Positions 59,806 to 64,000 of a stretch of DNA of 64,000 nt are shown here, one piece after another. Each line of letters opens with the position of its first letter. The stretch's first letter is position 1. The notes beneath the pieces were generated by a model. The model worked only from the letters and a program-made list of their open reading frames with translations. It ran no database searches and was not told the DNA's origin. The stretch lies in the NCBI RefSeq assembly GCF_003202235.1, contig NZ_MASU01000005.1:992001-1056000 (forward strand), given 5' to 3'. Position numbers and translations under genes: made by a program. The DNA comes from Prauserella flavalba. Its GTDB lineage: Bacteria; Actinomycetota; Actinomycetes; Mycobacteriales; Pseudonocardiaceae.

Positions 59806-60591
59806 TCACCACAACGACTCTCCCCCATCCACGACCACGTTGGTACCCGTCACGAACGACGCCGCCGGGTCCGCGACGTAGAGCACGCCCTGCGCGACGT
59901 CGGCGGGCAGTCCGGCCCTGCCCAGCGGGGCCAGTTCGGCACCCAGTTCCTCGGCCTTCGGGTTGTTGGCCAGCGCCATCGGCGTCACCACGAGGCCGGG
60001 TGACACCGCGTTGACGCGGATGCCCAGTGGCGCGAGCTCGTACGCGGCCACACGCACCAGCTGGTTGAGCCCGGCCTTCGTGCTGGAGTAGGGCAGCGTG
60101 CCGGGCCGCGCCCCCTGAGCGCGAATCGAGGAGACCACCACGATCGAGCGGTTCTCCGCCGGCCGGTCGCGCATGAGCTTCGCGGCGGCCTGCGTGCAGC
60201 GGAACGTACCGGTGAGGTTGGTGTCCACGATGCCGCGCCAGTCCTCATCGGACACCTCGAGAAACGGCCGGAAGATCCCGTAACCGACGTTGGCCACGAA
60301 AACGTTGAGCACGGACAGCTCGGCCGCGAGGTAGCCGAACAGGTCGGCCACGCCCGCGCGATCGGCCGTGTCGGCCACGACCGTCTCGACCCGCTGCCCC
60401 TCCCCCGCGTGCGCGCGCAGCCGCCCTGCGGCGTCATCGAGCGCCTGTTTGTCGCGCGCGGCGAGCACCACGTCGGCTCCCTCCGCGACGAACAGCTCCG
60501 CGATGCCGAAGCCGATGCCCTTGCTGCCACCGGTGACCACGGCTTGCTGCCCACGCATCCGGCCGGTGCCGTTACCCCTGGCTACTGACAT
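59806..60591 (-). CDS. SDR-family oxidoreductase
   Basis: A 261-residue short-chain dehydrogenase. Cofactor motif VVTGGSKGIGFGIAELFVAE (about 8-27), NNAG-equivalent VANVGYG, catalytic YSSTKAGLNQLV and C-terminal GTNVVVDGGES are visible. GGAGG is six bases before ATG 60591. The promoter region includes the CTCATGAG site at 60632. It would oxidise a hydroxyl group in the pathway served by this island. Confidence 0.88.
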   Translation of the reverse strand: MSVARGNGTGRMRGQQAVVTGGSKGIGFGIAELFVAEGADVVLAARDKQALDDAAGRLRAHAGEGQRVETVVADTADRAGVADLFGYLAAELSVLNVFVANVGYGIFRPFLEVSDEDWRGIVDTNLTGTFRCTQAAAKLMRDRPAENRSIVVVSSIRAQGARPGTLPYSSTKAGLNQLVRVAAYELAPLGIRVNAVSPGLVVTPMALANNPKAEELGAELAPLGRAGLPADVAQGVLYVADPAASFVTGTNVVVDGGESLW

Positions 60592-60631
60592 GTGCGACCT
60601 CCATCGGCTCACCTGGCAGAGGACGGTAATC

Positions 60632-60639
60632 CTCATGAG
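60632..60639. promoter_or_regulatory. CTCATGAG site before the minus-strand SDR
   Basis: CTCATGAGGAAG, 41 bases upstream of the SDR start at 60591. It is followed 24 bases later by another copy (60664), which faces the divergent SDR at 60769. Confidence 0.6.
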
Positions 60640-60663
60640 GAAGTTCTCGCAAGCCAGCGAAAC

Positions 60664-60675
60664 ATCATGAGGAAT
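60664..60675. promoter_or_regulatory. ATCATGAGGAAT site before the P450-SDR operon
   Basis: One base differs from CTCATGAGGAAT (A for the first C). It directly abuts the -35 TTGACA at 60677, so binding would block RNA polymerase. Confidence 0.6.
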
Positions 60676-60676
60676 A

Positions 60677-60705
60677 TTGACAGCCTGTGGCGTGGGCCAC
60701 TACCG
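60677..60705 (+). promoter_or_regulatory. Promoter of the SDR-ferredoxin-P450 operon
   Basis: TTGACA (60677-60682), a 17-base spacer and CTACCG (60700-60705) as a weak -10. It lies 64 bases before the SDR start. The -35 is perfect. Confidence 0.5.
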
Positions 60706-60768
60706 TCTCGCCGCAATCGTGGTTTCGGAAATCACGCCGACATCGGCGTCGGAATGAAATGAGGGACT

Positions 60769-61599
60769 ATGGGACGGGTATCCGGGCGCGTCGCGCTGAT
60801 CACCGGGGCCGCTCGCGGGCAGGGCCGGTCCCACGCCGTGCGGCTCGCGCAGGAGGGTGCCGACATCGTCGCCGTCGACCTGTGTCGAGACCAGCCGGAG
60901 CTGCTGTACGGCCAGGGCACGCCGGACGACCTGGCCGAGACGGTACGGCTGGTCGAGAAAGAGGGCCGCCGCGTCATCGCCAGGGCGGGCGACGTGCGCG
61001 ACCAGACCACTATGGACGCCGTGGTCGCCGAGGCGCTCGGCGAGTTCGGCAAGATCGACATCCTGGTCTCGAACGCCGGGATCGCCAACCAGAGCGCGGC
61101 ACACGAGCTCACCGACAAGCAGTGGGACGACATCCTCGGCACCAACCTCGTGGGGGCGTTCCACGCGGCGAAGGCCGTGATCCCGGGAATGCTGGAGCGG
61201 CGCAGCGGCTCCATCGTCTTCGTCAGCTCCACCGTCGGCCTCCGCGGCGTGCCGGGCATGGCCCACTACGGCGCGTCCAAGCACGGTCTGCAGGGGCTGA
61301 TGCTGAGCCTCGCCAACGAGCTCGGCCCGAGCGGGATCCGGGTCAACTCCGTCAACCCCGGCACCGTCAACACGCCGATGGCGATGAACGACACGTTGCT
61401 CAAGATGTTCATCCCCGACGTCGAGAACCCCACCGAAGAGGATGCGGCGAAGGCGTACGGCACGCTCACGCTGCTGCCCGCCCCGTGGGTCGAGCCCGAG
61501 GACGTCAGCAACGCCGTGCTGTGGCTCGCCTCCGACGAGGCCCGGTACGTCTCGGGCGTCGCCATTCCCATCGACTGCGGGCAGCTCGCCCGCGCCTGA
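60769..61599 (+). CDS. Mycofactocin-coupled SDR-family oxidoreductase
   Basis: A 276-residue SDR of the TIGR03971 type. The diagnostic start is VALITGAARGQGRSHAVRLA with DIVAVDLC; catalytic YGASKHGLQGLM and a C-terminal YVSGVAIPIDCGQ follow. These enzymes keep NAD tightly bound and depend on the peptide cofactor mycofactocin for reoxidation. No mft gene is in the window. It is first in an operon with ferredoxin, P450 and a SnoaL-like protein, so it probably oxidises the alcohol produced by the P450. Confidence 0.88.
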   Translation: MGRVSGRVALITGAARGQGRSHAVRLAQEGADIVAVDLCRDQPELLYGQGTPDDLAETVRLVEKEGRRVIARAGDVRDQTTMDAVVAEALGEFGKIDILVSNAGIANQSAAHELTDKQWDDILGTNLVGAFHAAKAVIPGMLERRSGSIVFVSSTVGLRGVPGMAHYGASKHGLQGLMLSLANELGPSGIRVNSVNPGTVNTPMAMNDTLLKMFIPDVENPTEEDAAKAYGTLTLLPAPWVEPEDVSNAVLWLASDEARYVSGVAIPIDCGQLARA

Positions 61600-61618
61600 C
61601 CCAGTACAGGAGCCAGCC

Positions 61619-61816
61619 ATGCGCGCACAACTTCGAATCGACCTCGGCATGTGCCAGGGGCACGGGCGCTGCTACGAGATCGCGCCCGATGTCATCGACG
61701 CTGACGACGACGGGCTCGCGGTGCTCACCAGCACCGAGCCCATGGACGCCGCCAGGGCCAAGGAGATCGCGGGCACCTGCCCCGAGTTCGCCATCGAGGT
61801 GGAGGACGCATCGTGA
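61619..61816 (+). CDS. 3Fe-4S ferredoxin partner of the P450
   Basis: A 65-residue ferredoxin with CQGHGRC (C12, C18) and the late C of AGTCPEFAI, the 3Fe-4S pattern. ACAGGAG precedes ATG. Its stop overlaps the P450 start (GTGA), so it is the dedicated electron donor. A reductase is not in this operon; fprA or the FprB-type protein could serve. Confidence 0.9.
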   Translation: MRAQLRIDLGMCQGHGRCYEIAPDVIDADDDGLAVLTSTEPMDAARAKEIAGTCPEFAIEVEDAS

Positions 61817-63030
61817 CCACCGAGCAGCCGAGCACCGGGAAGAAGCTCTGCCCGGTCGACGTCTGGTCGCCCGAGTTCAACGCCGAGTTCTGGCAGACCA
61901 TCGGACACCTCCAGCAGAACGCCTCGCTCGGGGTGCACACCCAGGGCAGCACGCCGTGCTACTTCGCGACGCGGTTCGCGGACGTGTTCTCGGTGCTGCG
62001 CGACACCACGACGTACTCGTCCGAGCACGGCGTCGCGATCCTCGGCGGCGACAACCGTGCAGAGCCGCCGAAGAACGAGGGCCGGTTCCTGCCCGAGGAC
62101 CTCGACCCGCCGGTGCAGACCGACTGGCGGAAGCTGATCGACCCGTACCTGACCACGAAACGTGTATCGGAGTACGAGCCCACGATCCGCGCGGTCACCG
62201 ACGAGCTGCTCGACGCGGCACTGTCCGCCGGCCGCTTCCATGTGATGGCCGACTTCCTCCGGCCGCTGCAGCTGAAGGTCGTCTTCTCCGAGATCCTGCA
62301 CCTGCCGGGCAGCGAGATCGACGACTGGATGCACTGGAGCCACGACCTATTCGTCGGTGAGACACCGGAGATCGCCGGTGCGGCGTTCGTGAGCATCAAC
62401 AAGGCGGCCGAGGACCTGGTTCGCGAGCGCATGGCCAACCCGCTGCCCGACGACCTGGTGAGCGCGGTCTGCGCGGTCACCGAGATCGGTGGCAGGGAGC
62501 CGACGCTGGCCGAGCGTACGGCCGTGGTGGTCCCGCTGGCCATCGCGGGCACCGAGTCGGTCGGCACCGTGCTCGGCGGCATCGTGCATCATCTCGCGAG
62601 CCATCCGGACGACCTGGCCGAACTGGCCGGCGACCGGAGTCTCGTGCCGGCCGCCGTCGAGGAGGGCCTGCGCATGTTCGCGAACGTCACGGCGCTGCAG
62701 CGAACGGCCACCGTGGACACCGAGCTGGCCGGGGTGCCGCTGGAGGCCGGGGCGAAGGTGTGGACGAGCTACAACGGCGCCAACCGCGACCCGGAGCGCT
62801 TCCCCGACCCGCACACGTGGAACCTGCACCGCGACGAGGTGCGGCACGTCGCGTTCAGTGTCGGCCCGCACCGCTGCCTCGGCGCCAACCACGCGCGGCT
62901 GATGATGCGCACCGCACTGGACCGGCTGCTGGAGCGGGCTCCGCGCTTCCGGCTCGCGCCCGGCCAGGACATCCAGCATTTCTCCATGCCGACCCGGGGC
63001 ATCCACGAGTTCTCGATCGAGGTGAGCTGA
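61813..63030 (+). CDS. Cytochrome P450
   Basis: A 405-residue P450. Heme loop FSVGPHRCLG has Cys355; the K-helix ExxR is EEGLRMFANVTAL; the I-helix oxygen-binding stretch AIAGTESVGTVL has Glu-Ser where Asp-Thr is usual. GTG start overlaps the ferredoxin stop. It is associated with a mycofactocin SDR and CoA-dependent catabolic genes, suggesting hydroxylation of a terpenoid, steroid-like or alicyclic substrate. Family number not assigned. Confidence 0.92.
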   Translation: MTTEQPSTGKKLCPVDVWSPEFNAEFWQTIGHLQQNASLGVHTQGSTPCYFATRFADVFSVLRDTTTYSSEHGVAILGGDNRAEPPKNEGRFLPEDLDPPVQTDWRKLIDPYLTTKRVSEYEPTIRAVTDELLDAALSAGRFHVMADFLRPLQLKVVFSEILHLPGSEIDDWMHWSHDLFVGETPEIAGAAFVSINKAAEDLVRERMANPLPDDLVSAVCAVTEIGGREPTLAERTAVVVPLAIAGTESVGTVLGGIVHHLASHPDDLAELAGDRSLVPAAVEEGLRMFANVTALQRTATVDTELAGVPLEAGAKVWTSYNGANRDPERFPDPHTWNLHRDEVRHVAFSVGPHRCLGANHARLMMRTALDRLLERAPRFRLAPGQDIQHFSMPTRGIHEFSIEVS

Positions 63031-63033
63031 CCC

Positions 63034-63420
63034 ATGACAGCACCGGACCAGGCCCTGCTCGACCGCGCACACGCGGTGGTGGCCGCGTGGAACGCGCTCG
63101 ACTACGACGCCCTGCGGGAGCTCGTGCACGAGGACGTGACCGTCGTTCACCAGAACCGCGGCGTCGGCGCGCAGGGCCGCGAGAAGATGTTCGCGACGAT
63201 CGACGCGATGGGCAAGGCGTTTCCTGACCGCTCGATCGGCAAGACCACGCGCTGGGCGGTCAGCGGCCGCACGGTCTTCCGCGAGACCGTGTGGCAGGGC
63301 ACGGCGGCCGTCGACGTGCCCGGCTTCGGCAAGGCGGGCGAACACTGCTCGCTCAACGTCGCCTCGCTGATGACCTTCGGCGACGACGGCCGGCTCGTGG
63401 AGTGGTGCGACTACGGCTGA
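63034..63420 (+). CDS. SnoaL/NTF2-like protein
   Basis: A 128-residue protein with the NTF2-like start AHAVVAAWNALDYDALRELV and a beta-rich remainder (FRETVWQGTAAVDVPGFGKA, LMTFGDDGRLVEWCDYG). Relatives include polyketide cyclases, steroid isomerases and hydrolases. It begins three bases after the P450 stop. An isomerase or hydratase role in the same pathway is possible. Confidence 0.8.
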   Translation: MTAPDQALLDRAHAVVAAWNALDYDALRELVHEDVTVVHQNRGVGAQGREKMFATIDAMGKAFPDRSIGKTTRWAVSGRTVFRETVWQGTAAVDVPGFGKAGEHCSLNVASLMTFGDDGRLVEWCDYG

Positions 63421-63424
63421 CGCA

Positions 63425-63460
63425 CCGGGCACTGGGCCGCTGCGGCGGCTCAGTGCCCGG
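63425..63460. terminator. Hairpin between the SnoaL-like gene and the convergent SDR
   Basis: CCGGGCACTG (63425-63434) pairs perfectly with CAGTGCCCGG (63451-63460); an inner GCCGC-TGC-like stem lies in the loop (63436-63447). The right arm includes the stop codon of the convergent SDR, so it probably ends both transcripts. Confidence 0.7.
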
Positions 63461-64000
63461 ACATGCCACCGTCCACGGCGAGCGTGACGCCGGTGATGTA
63501 GGACGACGCCGGGCTCGCCAGGAACACCACGGCCGCGTCCAGCTCGTGCTGCACCCCGAGCCTGCCCAGCGGACTGGTCTGCTTGAGGAAGGGCAGCAGG
63601 ACGTCGTCGGGGATCTCCTCCGTCATCTCGCTGGCGAAGTATCCCGGCGCGATGGCATTGACCCGGATTCCCTTACGGCCGGACCACTGCTGCGCGAGGT
63701 CGCGGGTGAGCCCGAGCACGCCCGCCTTGCTCGCGGCGTAGGCGGCCTGCGGCGCATACGACTTGACCAGTGCCAGCACACTGCTGATGTTCACGATGCT
63801 CGAACCGGGCCCCATCACCCGGCCGCAGGCCTGGGCGGCCCAGTAGGCACCATTGAGGTTGACGTCGATCACGCGGCGGAACTCGTCGGGAGACTCGCGC
63901 AGCGCCGGCACGGCGGTGCCCACCCCCGCGTTGTTCACGAGTACGTCGACGCGGCCGAACTCCGCGGTCGCCGCCTCGGCCAGCGCGGTGCAGCTGTCCG
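63450..64000 (-). CDS. SDR-family oxidoreductase (5' end outside window)
   Basis: The C-terminal two-thirds (about 183 residues) of a short-chain dehydrogenase. VDVLVNNAGVGTAVP, NISSVLALVKSYAPQ, catalytic YAASKAGVLGLTRD and C-terminal YITGVTLAVDGGMSGH are visible. The frame is open to position 64000, so the start lies beyond the right edge. It is convergent with the P450 operon and probably belongs to the same catabolic region. Confidence 0.88.
   Translation of the reverse strand, partial: DSCTALAEAATAEFGRVDVLVNNAGVGTAVPALRESPDEFRRVIDVNLNGAYWAAQACGRVMGPGSSIVNISSVLALVKSYAPQAAYAASKAGVLGLTRDLAQQWSGRKGIRVNAIAPGYFASEMTEEIPDDVLLPFLKQTSPLGRLGVQHELDAAVVFLASPASSYITGVTLAVDGGMSGH

Overview
The window is high-GC actinobacterial DNA with mostly GTG/ATG starts, ATGA/GTGA overlaps inside operons and densely packed genes. 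The gcoA-gcoB aromatic O-demethylase pair next to an AraC-type regulator is a hallmark of Amycolatopsis-type Pseudonocardiales. LGFP-repeat amidase, mycofactocin-coupled SDR, F420/LLM and Rv0909-like genes agree with that order. I see no rRNA, tRNA, CRISPR array, prophage or transposase. No gene-free stretch exceeds about 300 bases.

Layout. (1) 1-9.8 kb: a two-module Lrp/AsnC regulator running off the left edge, a POT peptide transporter coupled to an amidohydrolase, an amidase, small membrane and DUF1905 proteins, a formate/nitrite-type channel, a secreted M14 carboxypeptidase, an erythromycin-esterase-like protein and a CBS-domain protein. (2) 10-13.5 kb: gcoB-gcoA (guaiacol-type O-demethylase) diverging from its AraC-type neighbour. 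(3) 13.3-18.5 kb: antitoxin-like protein, Fur-catalase operon, a tandem/inverted 21-bp repeat array, GNAT and a secreted PGRP amidase with five LGFP repeats. (4) 18.6-28.5 kb: AurF-like diiron protein with an FprB-type ferredoxin reductase, SMP-30, TetR/MFS pair, HD protein, LysR, and an arsenic-type pair (ArsR-GNAT fusion plus FAD monooxygenase), ending in a second copy of the 21-bp array.

(5) 28.6-41.8 kb: an aromatic-acid catabolic island. IclR, a 4,5-dihydroxyphthalate-decarboxylase-like protein, a class II aldolase, a MatC-type carrier, and a full phthalate-3,4-dioxygenase-like set (large and small subunits, dihydrodiol dehydrogenase, 3Fe-4S-type ferredoxin, reductase, decarboxylase) are on the minus strand. 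An aldehyde dehydrogenase and a benzoylformate-decarboxylase-like TPP enzyme diverge from it. A 13-bp palindrome recurs at the promoters and suggests one regulon. (6) 41.9-46.6 kb: methyltransferase, DUF1876, and a tartrate/D-malate module (GntP-type permease, LysR, dehydrogenase) whose two promoters share GATAGG-N5-CCTATC. (7) 46.6-50.5 kb: fprA behind an iron-box-like palindrome, then a two-gene unit: a 269-residue protein with six cysteines at exact three-residue spacing and a radical SAM/SPASM enzyme. This looks like an uncharacterised peptide- or protein-modification system and is the most novel item here.

(8) 50.5-64 kb: an MHS-family transporter and a CoA-thioester catabolic island (DUF35 protein, lipid-transfer-type thiolase, two family III CoA-transferases, MDR reductase, TetR, LLM oxidoreductase, GntR, three SDRs, ferredoxin, P450, SnoaL-like protein). 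Five copies of a CTCATGAG-centred palindrome lie at its promoters and at the GntR gene itself, pointing to GntR control. P450, ferredoxin and SDR would hydroxylate and oxidise a substrate; CoA-transferases, thiolase and DUF35 protein would activate and cleave the resulting acid. The substrate is not evident.
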